Assembly: GCA_949152475.1 (NCBI GenBank)
Contig: OX424561.1
Coordinates: 1,736,001-1,800,000 of the forward strand
DNA length: 64,000 nt
Reading direction: 5' to 3'
Origin: Terebella lapidaria
Lineage: Eukaryota; Annelida; Polychaeta; Terebellida; Terebellidae
In this document: piece by piece, positions 23,205-34,264 of the stretch
Layout of the letters: every line of letters starts with the position of its first letter
Numbering within the stretch: position 1 is the first letter of the stretch
Program-made: the position numbers and the translations under genes
The notes under the pieces: generated by a model
The model's input: only the letters and a program-made list of their open reading frames with translations
Database searches by the model: none
What the model was told of the DNA's origin: nothing

Positions 23205-25604
23205 GTGAAAATGTCAAAATCCAGACCAAAGGGTCCCTCTGACCCCACCCAAACCCAAATCCCCGGCAAAAGACAGAGCCAGAGACAGCTGGAGATGGCT
23301 CGCAGACGTGAGGCAGATGATCCGGGAGACCAGAGACTCATGGAGAGACGGACACCTTCAGCGCCTCTGAAAACCAACCTAGATAGAACACCCCGAACAA
23401 GGTCACTATCACACACACTGGACCGCACGAAGGCCATCGCCAGGAAACTTGAAGCGTGTAACAGAACGCCTGTAGAGGTCACAGACACCATAGGGGGATA
23501 TGTCATCAAGCTGGAAGCCGCCTACTACGAGCTGGTGAGAGAACACCTCCCCAAGTATATAGAAACAACACCGCAGCTGCGGCTAATATCTACAGAACAC
23601 CAAGTCGACCTGACAGACGCAAGCCAAGCAACTGTCTTGAAGATCCAGAACAGCAACAAGAGGTCGGGCTGTACCATCAACTTGTACCACACTAAATCAT
23701 CCGCACTCATAAATGGAAACTCTGCAGCTAAGTTTATGAGTGAGCATCTCCAAAAGTTCAATCAACACATCCAAGAAATCCTGGAGAAGAACAACATCAG
23801 TGTGAAAGACCTAAACCAAGCTATGAAGACATCCATAGCCACAGCCCTAGCTACCAACAGCAAACAAACAAAAGCAGATACGGTCTATGGCAACACGGCA
23901 GCTATCAGCCAAGCAGAAGAGCTTCTCTTGGAAGAAACCTCCGACAATCCAGCTGAGGTCTGCCCACTGTGTGACGATCACGCCATCTCTGACGTTTTTC
24001 TGTGTGACCATTGCTCCTCTTGGATACACAGAAACTGTGAAGGATTGGACCAGCAAACATTTGATGAACTACCAAACAGCTCCTCCCCGTATTTGTGTAG
24101 CCTCTGTAGGCATGCTCAAGCTGACCTACAGACATCAGCAGCAGAGAAGTCGCACCAGCCAACACTGGCCCCAACTCAGCCTACCCACAAAGCTTGTGAA
24201 AACTCTACAGGGCCTCCCCAAGAGCGTGTACCGCAGGCTCAATTGACAACAACGATGCCCACAAGTAGCAGTCCGGCCCAGGGAGTGACACCCGCCCTCT
24301 CACAGCTGCAGTGTCCCTCAGTGGCTGGCCAAGACAGCAGTCCTCAAACTCAAATACAACCCGACCTGCATCAATCAGAACCCAGCAGGCTAGAACAACA
24401 AGCCCAGAGCACAACGGCACGCAGGAAAACAGCCTCAAAGCCCCCCGACAACCAAGAAAAATTGCTGAAAAACTGAGAAAAGGAGCTCAGGAAGAGAGAA
24501 GCCGAAGTGAAGCACGCAGAACGCCAGGCAGCTGCACAAAAATCTCACATAATAACCCTTGAGAGCCGCCTGAAGGAGGTCGAACAGAGCAACCGACTCA
24601 TGAAACTACAACTCTCGTCCGGGACCCAGGCGAGCTCTGACCAGCAGTCAAACTGCTCCCAAGCCAACATCCCCAACCATAACCGCCCCAGCGCAGAGAC
24701 GTACACCACACCAGAGTTCCTGACACGAACGACAGATCTTCTTCACAGACTTGAGATGGACAGTATCAAATCAAGAGTGGACTCCCTGTCACAGAACCTA
24801 CTGCAACACCAACAGGCTGCCCTGATAGCCCACCAGCAGATGGCTAACCACCAGCTCCTCCAACAGCACCAACAAGCGATGATGCACCAGACTCAACAGC
24901 ACCAACAAGCTATGATGCACCCGATGTATCATCAACCTCAACAGTTGATGTTTCCCATGTACCAACATCTAATCCAGTTCGTCCCGGCTGCCACCACCAA
25001 CTTGACCATGCAGAATCCATTCAGACCACTGCAGATCTTCCAGCACGCCCACCCACAAGCCTACCACCAAGCCCATCATCATGGGGGGAACCACTTGGCG
25101 CAACCTCACCCCAGGCATCCGAGTCGACAATCTCACCCCCGATCTGTGAACACCACTCGACGCAGACCCTCTCAATGCACGGCCACAGGTCCGGGTGAAC
25201 ACAGTGGAAAGTCTGCACCTACACACGTGCCCAAACCTGTGCTCACAGATCTCGAACATGGGGTAGTCACACCATCGTCAACTGAGGGGAGCGGGGAGTA
25301 CAAGCCAAGTCAATCCCAATCTCTGACCCTGGAGCCATCGAGGGAGGCCAGTGCCCGTGAATACCAGAATGCTCCTGGCACACCCGTCAGTATGGAAATA
25401 TCACGGAAGAGTCATGCACCAAACCCGTCCCACAAACTGGACCGAGACTTCCTGTCTGGAGCCCATTCTCCACCCGCGGAAACAGCCAACGATAAGCAGG
25501 AAACTGACCAAGACCAGTCTGAAGAATCTGTCAATGACGAGTCCGTAACCGAGCGAGACCAGTCTTTTTTATCACAACCGAGCCTACAAACCAGAACGAG
25601 ATAG
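23205..25604 (+). CDS. LINE ORF1 protein with PHD finger and coiled coil (one in-frame stop)
   Basis: Nucleic-acid-binding protein of a non-LTR retrotransposon. The frame runs 23205-25604 with a single TGA at 24474-24476, so about 799 sense codons. Residues 1-80 are basic and Arg-rich. A PHD-type zinc finger lies at about residues 250-300 (CPLCDDH, LCDHCSSWIHRNCEG, YLCSLC). A charged coiled-coil-like stretch rich in Glu, Lys and Arg follows and contains the stop. A Gln/His-rich segment (about codons 530-600, HQQAMMH repeats) and a Ser/Pro-rich end come next. PHD-bearing ORF1 proteins are known from CR1-like LINEs. ORF2 overlaps its end in another frame. The TGA looks like a single decay mutation. 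Confidence 0.8.
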
Positions 25605-28600
25605 CACAGATTGACCTGGTGACCATCAACATCGAAGGCATCAGAAGCAACTTTACCCAGGCAGACTCAGTCCTGAAGAACTTTGACCTGGTAGCCTTTC
25701 AAGAACATTGGCTATTCAACTTCGAGGGTGCCTATTTCACCAACATGTGCGACCAACTCGACATGGGATCTGCGATTAGGTGTGTTGATGACAAAGACCA
25801 CATCAGCATTCATCAACGACCCCGTGGATATGGCGGAGTGGCGATAGCATGGAAAAATAGCCTATCACCTAGAATCGAAGCCATCCCTGACGGTAACGAG
25901 TTCATTCTCCCAATCATTCTGAAAGACCAGCCCAGAGGTTACTGTGTCATCAATGTGTACCTACCCTGCAGAGGCAACCACACAGAGGCTGAATTCAACA
26001 ATTCCCTAGACATCCTGGCCACTCTGATCGACAAGTTCAAAATTACACACCACATGATTCTCCTTGGGGACTTCAACGCATCATTGGTGGACAGTAGAGG
26101 CTCAAGAGACACCTAATGCACCAACTGGTGCACCAGCAAGGGTATATCTCTTCCCTCACACTACCCCCGGGAAGGGACTCACCAACACTACAGAGGCAAT
26201 GGGGCATCAACCATAGATTATATCCTGTCCTTGCCTGAGAACGCCATCTCCAACCTCCATCTTGTGCGGGACCGCCCTGAGAATACATCGTCACATGTAC
26301 CAGTGGCAGCGACAATCCAGTGTGTGTTGATGGAAGACATACCCACGACAGCCCAAAAGATCCCCCCATCCATCAACTGGAAAAAATGTGACGTTCACCA
26401 GTACCAGAGTCTCTTGGATGAACTGCTCCCAGAAATGTCGATAGCTGACATCCCTAGCATGGAAGCGGCCCTAGAAACCATTACTGATGCCCTAAAGACC
26501 GCAGCTGACCTGTCAGCCCCGAAGTTGAGACAACCGGGCAAACAAGCATGGAATGGAGAGGTGTCCAGGGCCATGGCGGCGAACAAGACTGCTCTCCAAA
26601 ACTGGAACGAAGCAGGACGGCCTGTAGATGGCCCACTCTGGGATGCTCGCCGAGACACAAAGAAAGCCCTTCGACGTACCGAAAGACAGGCCAATGCAGA
26701 AAGGAGACACCGCCTCTACCATGATGTCATGGCAACTGCCACTGCGGATACGAGACTCTTCCACAAGCTAATCCAACAACAGAGATCCCATAGGGGAGTC
26801 TCGGGCAACCAACTGATGGTGAATGGGGAAATGATCAAATCCTGCAGTGAAGTCCTGAACACCTGGACTAGACATTTTGCGTCCCTAGCACAACTCCAGG
26901 AACAAGATGACCCTGACCTCAAGTACGACCAGCTGATCGCAGAAGACCTCCTTGTGATGGAGTGGGCTGTAGAGGACCACCCAGATCCACACACCCCAAT
27001 CACTACAGATGAAGTAGCCAAAGCAGTTCAAGCACTCGGAAGCAACAAAGCAGCTGACCTCAACGGTTTGAAGGCAGAGCACCTCAAGAATGCCCCCCCT
27101 AAGGTTCTGCATGCCATCACCGATGTCATGAACTCAGTCCTCACCATGGGTATTCCAAACCAGCTGAAGACTGCATACATCCTCCCCATCCACAAAAAAG
27201 GCAAAGACCCCCTTGATACTGACTCGTACCGTGGCATCACCATAACAGAGACCCTGAACAAGGCCCTGGAGCATGTCACCCTGAGGAGAGTCCATGCGAG
27301 TCTCACACAAAGCAACCTGCAGTTTGGCTTCACCAAGGGGTCCTCCCCAGCAATGGCGATCCTGGCTGTCACTGAGGCCATTGCGGATTCAGTCGACCAG
27401 AAGCGACCGCTCTACATCTTAACCCTTGACGTACGGAAGGCCTTCGACGTCGTCAGACATGACTCGCTGTGTAGAAAACTCTTCCCGCTAGTAGACTCGC
27501 ACAGTTGGAAGTTTATCAAAGGCAACCTCCGGACCATCAGCCACGTCAAGACAGAAGGGGGAACTAGTGCTCCATTCCAGATTGAGCAAGGCGTGGGGCA
27601 GGGAAAGATTCTCTCCACTCACTGTTACAAGACATTCATCAACAATCTCCTGGACAGGCTAGAAGAATCGGATGCAGGATACAGGATTGGGGACACCTAC
27701 ATCGGGGCTCCAACCTGTGCAGATGACATTATCCTAGAGGGTCACAACCCACTCGACATACAGACACAGCTGGAGGTAGTGGCAGCGTATGCACGACAGG
27801 AGCACTACAAGGTCCACCCAGGCAAATCTCACTGTATCACCTACGGGGTGAAGAACCCAACGACCTTCTATCTGGACGATGTCCCCATCACCTGCTCAGA
27901 GATGCTAACACACCTGGGCATTGACCGCTACTCCGACCAACCAAGACCAGATGACCTAATAACAGATAGAATATCACTGGCCAACAGAACAGCATATGCC
28001 CCAATGGGCTCGGGTATTCACGGGATGAATGGTATCTCACAGCGTGTCAATCCAGATCTACCGAATTTATGTCCTGCCCAGACTATTGTATGGACTGGGG
28101 GCAATCACTCTGAAGCAGAGCCAGCTTTCACAGCTAGAAGGTTACCATCGAAAGACACTCCGTGAGCTGCAGACGCTGCCACTGAGAGTAGCCAGCAGTG
28201 CTGTGTACCTTCTAGCCGGAGTCCCACCAGTAGAAGCACTCTTGGACATCCAGATGGCATCACTACTCCAGACAATCTCCAAGTCCCGTAGTGACAGCCT
28301 GATGAACATCGGGTTGCACCAACTCTCCATGAAAGACGCCCGTTCGAGCTCGTCGTTCGTTTACTGTGCCAAGCGGCTGACCACCTACAACATTGATGCT
28401 GTTGATATCCTGCTTGGAAAAACAACACACTCTCAGATCCGGTCATCCATCATGCAGCATTGGACAAACACCATACAGGACGAAGCTCGATCAAAAACCA
28501 CCTTGAAGTACCTGGTGATAGATAGATGCTCTCTTACCAAGCCACACCCCGTCTGGACAAAGTTCGATTGCTCAGCAGGCGAAACAAGGAAAGCAATCCA

Positions 28601-29430
28601 GAAGGCCAAGATGCTCTGTGGCGTGTACACTCTCCAGACCAACCGGGCAGCCTTTAACCAGTTTGACGTCGACCCAACGTGCCCCTTGTGCAAGATGGCT
28701 CCAGAGGACCGATGCCACCTCATTCTACACTGCCCAGTGATGAATGACGCCCGCCTGAAGTACATGAGCAGCATCTCCAAGTCTGCCCTGCCGATTGTCT
28801 TTGACCGGCTCTCTGACCAAGATAAAACACACCTGATTCTGGACAGTAACTTTGCAAAGAAACTGTCAGCGAGTTGTGACATTGCTGGCCTAGAGGCATC
28901 AACGAGCAGAGTATGCCAAAGTCACCAGCCCACAGCCCAAGACTGGTAAAAAACATCCTGGGCTGGTAATAATAACAGTTTCACTGGCCCAGGTGGCCGG
29001 AAAGTTTTTATCAGCAAAAATATCATAACTCTAGTAAAATAAATTTTTAATATATTAAAATATTTCATTTGTCAGTAATATATTATTCAACCAGATCTTG
29101 GATCTTTAAATCATGAGCATGATACGCCTCAGCTTGAGGCTGGGGGCAGTAAGACGGCTGATTGGAAATATGCACAATTCAAGCTGACAATGTCAATTTA
29201 TTTGCTTAATATACTACAACGGATCTACATATCGCCGTGCATATCTCAATTCTACTATTTTGTTGGGTGTGACTTATGAATTCTGGGCCAGTAAAAATTG
29301 CTCTGGGCTGGTAATATCGAAATGTTTACTGGTCCAATGGACCAGTAATTTTTTTCCCACTTTGGCATACCCTGTCAACGAGATCATATCTCTTCAGTCT
29401 ACACTGCAAGAGGACAACAAGTGCTCCTGA
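25571..29430 (+). pseudogene. LINE ORF2: endonuclease, reverse transcriptase, CCHC-like tail (broken)
   Basis: Replication protein of the same LINE. The endonuclease begins near 25607 (IDLVTINIEGIRSN), with VAFQEHW, GGVAIAWKN, VINVYLPCRG and LLGDFNASLVD. Around 26110-26200 the frame is disturbed by a stop (26114-26116) or compensating indels. After GASTIDYIL the frame is open to 28165 and carries the RT: AYILPIHKKGKDPLD..SYRGITIT, FGFTKGSSPAMAIL, LTLDVRKAFDVV, GVGQGKILS and a CADDIIL catalytic motif. A frameshift near 28040 moves the rest to another frame (28029-28949): YVLPRLLYGLG, then a C-terminal CPLCKMAPEDRCHLILHCP zinc-finger-like motif. A hAT MITE splits the last codons; reading resumes after it and stops at 29428-29430. 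Non-functional. Confidence 0.85.
28907..29374. mobile_element. hAT-type MITE inserted in LINE ORF2
   Basis: TCAACGAG flanks it at 28899-28906 and 29375-29382, an 8-bp target duplication. The termini are CAGAGTATGCCAAAGT and the inverse of CAGGGTATGCCAAAGT. Subterminal ACTGGTAA/TTACTGG motifs occur at both ends. An 8-bp duplication and CAG-starting inverted repeats are diagnostic of hAT elements. 468 bp, no coding capacity. Confidence 0.9.
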
Positions 29431-29457
29431 ATAAAGAGGAGGGGAGAATCATCAACA

Positions 29458-30375
29458 ACAGTGGCTCGTGACCATATGTGTGCAGTACCGTATTTATTCA
29501 ATTAGTTCGAACAGTTAAAAATAATTAAATTTTGAAATGTTCGAATTATTAGATTCACGATAAAATCGTCCGTCAAAACGAAAAAAAATCCCAAACCCAG
29601 ATCGATCATGCCATGGCAGATAGGCCTACGCGAGTTGACAGATGCCGCTCGTGCTGGTTGGTTAGGGCCTGTACGATTGATAGGTTAACTGCAGACAACT
29701 AGCATTTTAAAAAAAAAACTTGAATAACTGGCTGCTAAATCGCCGGGTAACTGTAATTTATAATCTCGCATTGATGCTAGATTCTACTCATTCTAGTCAT
29801 ATTGCAAGTGAAATCGAGTCACTCGACTCGGAAAATCTTCAATGGCCCGCAAACCGCCTGGCACTATGAGGTCCGCACTTTTTGTCATGTACCCTTGCAT
29901 TGGAAGGCCTAATCGCGATCACTGCCACCTGGCGAATATATCGCTGATTACTCATTTCATAGTGCTGCCACCTGGTGAGTTGTATGTTTTGGCAGCTGAA
30001 AAGTTGATTTCGTTCGTTGTTTCAATCGAAATTTCGATCGTAAATTTGACTGTTCGAACTAAACGAGTCAATTTGAAAATTATTTTCTTGAATAATTTTT
30101 GGTGTTCGAATTATTAGAGTGTTCGAACTAATTGAATAAATACGGTAATCATGTAATTAACATATAATATACAAGTGAGGACACAGATTTTGACAAGTTC
30201 TGGTCACAGAGTTCCGAGGTGCATGGCACACAAAACCAAAGCGATATATCGATCACAGATACTGTCCTGAATATCACAGACCTGAACAGGCCTCACCATA
30301 CATGCAAATATTGCTAATTTTCCGATTTTTGTCACATTTGAACTTTCCATGAATTTGTTTGTATCGGATGTTGTT
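29458..30375 (+). repeat. Dispersed repeat family B, copy 1, split by a MITE
   Basis: The pieces 29458-29487 and 30146-30375 together match, in reverse complement, the uninterrupted copy at about 33680-33935. Shared landmarks include GTGGCTCGTGACCATATGTG, ATATAATATACAAGTGAGG, GATATATCGATCACAGATAC and CTCACCATACATGCAAATA. The element at 29488-30145 is inserted between them. Confidence 0.85.
29488..30145. mobile_element. TA-flanked MITE, copy 1
   Basis: Inverted ends CCGTATTTATTCAATTAGTT/CGAAC, flanked by TA at 29486-29487 and 30146-30147. TA duplication points to the Tc1/mariner/pogo superfamily. Interior is AT-rich with TTCGAA motifs and no transposase. The same family is at 37435-38051 in reverse orientation. 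The uninterrupted family B copy at 33.9 kb shows the empty target site. Confidence 0.92.
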
Positions 30376-30990
30376 CCTGAGAGAGAAGACAATCGAGGTT
30401 AAATATCAGCTACAACACCATTGGCTAAAAAACAAAATATTCAACAATCGTCAACCAATGAGAGGAGAGCTTCTGAATTAGTGGCGATGAATAAATTTTG
30501 GAATCGCATATAGCAACCCGGATATGTACATGCCATTCCAACATCAGCAGTTCCAGGTAAAAAAAAAAACATGTACGTGTGTAGTATATTTGCACGGACA
30601 CTCACAAAAATCATGCGGCGATTATGAAAGACTATATGGATTGATTTATTCATGGGGTGAAACTTCATGATAACACAAGGAAGTGCACGCACATATTTCC
30701 ACTGAGGGTAGTTCTTTTGTGTGATGTATGTATGAGCCAGATCGGGGTACACCTATTAGCTTCCTCATCACCAATGATGAGAATCCTGGTGCAGAAGCCA
30801 TGACTGGTCACTGGACATCATTTCTCAACCCCACATAAACAGCGTATTGGGACACTTTGCACTCAAGCATAGTTATTTATTATTTGTTTGCATAATTATT
30901 GAAATAAAGCATTATGTACATCGTGGATAAATACCATCAGCAAAAATGCAGATGCTCACGACTTTTAGCGCCCTCACACATTGCCTTTCA
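30376..30990. other. No recognisable feature
   Basis: AT-rich intergenic sequence without a supported gene or repeat end. Confidence 0.4.
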
Positions 30991-31165
30991 TTTTTAGGTT
31001 ACCGGACCTATGGTCCGATAACCTATTGCCGTCGCGTTGCGTCCGTCATCCGTCCGTCCGTCTAGCCGTCCGTCCGTCCGTCCACATTTTTATCTTTAAA
31101 GTGTACGGTCCGATTTTTTTGAAAATTTGGGATAAGATACCTTAAAATATTTCAAAAAGGAGGTA
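30991..31165 (+). mobile_element. Family F1 hairpin-ended element, 5' fragment
   Basis: Begins TTTTTAGGTTACCGGACC, continues TATGGTCCGATAACCTATTG (5' hairpin), then a (GTCC)n tract and ACATTTTTATCTTTAAAG. It is cut at about 31165 by the start of the F3 element. Confidence 0.8.
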
Positions 31166-32915
31166 TTTTTAGCTTACCGGCCCTTTGGGCCGATAAGCTA
31201 TTATCGTGGTTTTTCGTCCATCCGTCGTCCGTCGTCCATCCGGATCTGTAACTTTTTTTTGGCATGATGAATTTCCTCATAAATTTGTCAGAATGTATCT
31301 TAGGCCAATATCTAAAAACGATTTTTAAATTTTTTTGATTGAATCGTTTTTGACATTAGAGCGTTGGGGGCGAAGCCCCCAACCCTCTACATGTCTATGT
31401 GCTGACTTTTTTATGGAGGTTTCATGCCAACCTATCGACGCCCGTTTTGGCATAAAAACCTTTGTTCACCTACTTCAAATGAGGATTTTCTTCGTCCTTG
31501 ACATAAAATCTCTCGATTTGATGGCAACCTTTGAATATTCCACACATATATAATGCATAAATCGATGTGTTAGGTTTGAGAAAATTACGCAAAACGGTCA
31601 GCTCGTGTGAAAAACGTCAAAATGGCGGAGCCGATGGAAATTCACGTTCCCAGAATGCAAAGCAAATTTTACCGCAATGACGCGTACTTTGGAACACACA
31701 ATTTTCTGTGCAGCATTTTGTGCATGCACGTACATGTAACTTTGCTTGTGGCCTTCTTTGGCGTTATGAAGTAAACACAACGATTCGTCTGCGATACCAC
31801 GACTACATTTACCGTAATCTGACATATTTTATCACTTGAGACGTGTTCCATGCTGCGTTGCGAAGTCTTTTTATTTTAAACTGGTCTTTTAATTTGCTCA
31901 GTATGTATGTGTTATTTATATCATGATATCAGATGCAGATATTCATCATACTATCCAATATTTTTTAAGGATATTCTATTGAGGTTCAATATCATTTTAT
32001 CAGGCGCACTGTTTCATTGAGTTCAAAATAAATGTTTACTCATTAGGAATATGATTGAAGTACGCCTATGTGTTTCATCATAATATAGGGAATGAATTGG
32101 AATCATATGGGGGCATGATGTGGTTCAATTTTCTTTCTTTTTTTGCAGAAGGGGAGGGGGGGGGGGGGTAACGTTGTGTAAGATACATTCAGCTGTCGTG
32201 GTGCTGATGATGTGCTCGAGCTCTAATGTCGTCTCCCGCAGTTAGCTGCATTTTCTTGTTGCCCATTTGGCGGCCATTTTTGACGAAAAATTGCCAATTT
32301 TGGACTTTGGAGGCCATTTTCTCAAAAACTGTATGATCAGTTTTGAGATTTTTGTTTTAAAACATTCCCCTCATGTACCTCTATGATGTGTATAAGTTTC
32401 GTTGCCCTTGAATCGCCGATCACTATTGGTTTTGAGCCAGTTCCAGCAAAAAAAAAAAAATTTTTTTTTTGGCCATTGAAAATTGTTACAGACTACAGAA
32501 TTGTTACAGAGTGGTGATCTTGAATTTGATCTTCAATGACCTTGAAAGGTCAAAACGACCTTTTTTGTCGAAAAAACCATGAATTTTGCTTTTGGTGGTC
32601 ATTTTATCGAAATCTATTCAGACAGTTTTCCTAAAAATCATGTATAAGATTATCCTTATGTACATTTGTGATGTGTATAAGTTTTGTTGCATTTGAATTG
32701 ACTGTCTATGGAAATTTGTCATTAACGAAAAAAATCTTTCAAGATGTAACTTGATTTCGTATTATAGTCCATACAGAAAATGTGTTTCTATCAACATTTA
32801 CGAAGATGTTTTGACATATTGATTTTAACATCAGTGTAATAATTTATATGTATTAAGTATTCTACGCAATTCACATGATTGCCGGTAAGCTACAGCACCC
32901 TTGGTGCTATGTTTA
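31166..32915 (+). mobile_element. Family F3 hairpin-ended element
   Basis: 5' end: TTTTTAGCTTACCGGCCC, TTTGGGCCGATAAGCTATT (hairpin), then a GTCC/GTCGTCC-rich tract. 3' end: GCCGGTAAGCT (inverse of the 5' start) followed by the small palindrome AGCACCCTTGGTGCT at 32894-32908. A strong 9-bp-stem hairpin (GTTGGGGGC GAA GCCCCCAAC) lies at about 31364-31384. Interior parts (32265-32880) resemble family F1. Architecture as in F1: 5' hairpin, (GTCC)n, subterminal inverse repeat and 3' stem-loop. No coding capacity seen. Confidence 0.65.
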
Positions 32916-33422
32916 ATACAATACAATACAAATACAAAACTTATATAGCGCACAATATCCCAGAAAACCAGTTCAGAGGCGCTATTTTTAAGTGCAATAT
33001 ATACCCAGGAGAGCCACTGAATTAATTCAGAACATAAAAAGGCTATGATTTCTGGGCCCTTCAGTGGGCTCCAGACCCCCGGCCCAAATGTCCAGCTTCT
33101 TCCCACGAATTTAGTTCAGAATCAAACATGTTTAAATGTTTTGAATGCATAGTATAATTACCATGTATCATTCTCTTCCAACCTCAGTTGTTTTCAACGA
33201 ATTATGTCCTTCAATTTTTAAACTTAATTTTGAACTTTGTGTTTGTTTTTTCACTGTGATTTTCATCAAGGAGGCAGCCTTGTCATTTCCAAATCTACCA
33301 CTCGGATTACACAATCATGGAGCATCATACAATCAGCGGATTATGGATCTGATCTGCTGATATCATAATCCGGAAAATATCCCCCTTTAAATTTTTGGTT
33401 GAAACATTTAGTCTGCAGTAGG
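32916..33422. other. Possible short repeat, otherwise nothing
   Basis: 32925-33100 (starting ACAAATACAAAACTTATATAGCGC) has the look of a small dispersed repeat but I have no second copy in this window. No gene. Confidence 0.3.
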
Positions 33423-33625
33423 ACAGGACATTGCTCGTGAATGGTGCTAGCGTAAGGGTGGTCATTAACGTCAAAGGAAACCAGAGAGCCTCGTGAAAAA
33501 ACATTTGCCCGGTTTGGCTACCACACACCACCTCATATACTGCCAAGGCCGGGGATTGAACCTGCACGTAAACCGAATGCTGTGGTGAGAAGTCGGATCA
33601 CATACCCGGACCAGATCCGAGTCCC
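33423..33625 (-). mobile_element. tRNA-derived SINE, second copy (diverged)
   Basis: On the minus strand it carries GACTTCTCACC, a B-box-like GGTTCAATCCCCGGCC (about 33545-33560), TTGGCAGTATATGAGG and CTCTCTGGTTTCCT, in the same order as the SINE at 12865-13124. The A-box region is diverged and I could not fix target duplications. Confidence 0.7.
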
Positions 33626-33679
33626 CCAAAGTACATCAGAAATTCATAGTTGTTTCATACCCACTTACAAAAATCAAAT

Positions 33680-33935
33680 TCCGATACGAACAAAATCACG
33701 GAAAATACAAATGTAACAAAAATCGAAAAATTAACAATATTTGCATGTATGGTGAGGCCTGTTCAGGTCTGTGATATTCAGGACAGTATCTGTGATCGAT
33801 ATATCGCTTTGGTTTTGTGTGCCATGCACCTCGGAACTCTGTGACCAGAACTTGTCGAAATCTGTGTCCTCACTTGTATATTATATGTTACATGATTACC
33901 GCACACATATGGTCACGAGCCACTGTGGCTAAAAT
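33680..33935 (-). repeat. Dispersed repeat family B, copy 2 (uninterrupted)
   Basis: Reverse complement of 29458-30375 without the MITE. At the corresponding place it reads GTGTGCGGTAATCATG (minus strand), with a single TA, i.e. the pre-insertion site. Confidence 0.88.
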
Positions 33936-34013
33936 CATGCGCATAACATACAAAATAAGCGGGACCTATATCACGATGGGCCGTGCGGTTCGGTTTTCAG
34001 TGTTTTATTTAAG

Positions 34014-34173
34014 GGTTTGATTCCAGGTATGCGGGCGTTGCTGCCTGACACACGGCTGAGGGAACGGTCTCACAATGCATGAGGCGCGCAGTGCCGAGGG
34101 CTTCGTGAGACCGTTCCCGAGGCCGTGTGTCTGGCATCAATGCCGCTTGTGAGGCTGACAGTGCCTCACAAGA
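34014..34173 (+). repeat. Hairpin repeat family H, copy 2
   Basis: Starts AGGGTTTGATTCCAGGTATG, like copy 1 at 11577. Arms GGCGTTGCTGCCTGACACAC and GGGAACGGTCTCAC pair with GTGAGACCGTTCCC and GTGTGTCTGGCATCAATGCC. A small extra hairpin (CTTGTGAGGC/GCCTCACAAG) follows at about 34149-34173. Confidence 0.75.
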
Positions 34174-34264
34174 AAATTTTTGAATTTGCGTTTTCCTAGA
34201 AGCATACTAACGTATATTTAGTGAAGTAATATTATAAAAGTTAAATTCTAAAAGTACTGGTTTA

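Noticed and set aside
26114..26116. End of a short stand-alone endonuclease gene
   Set aside because: The RT-side frame continues in the same register downstream and the LINE domain order is preserved, so the stop is a lesion in ORF2.
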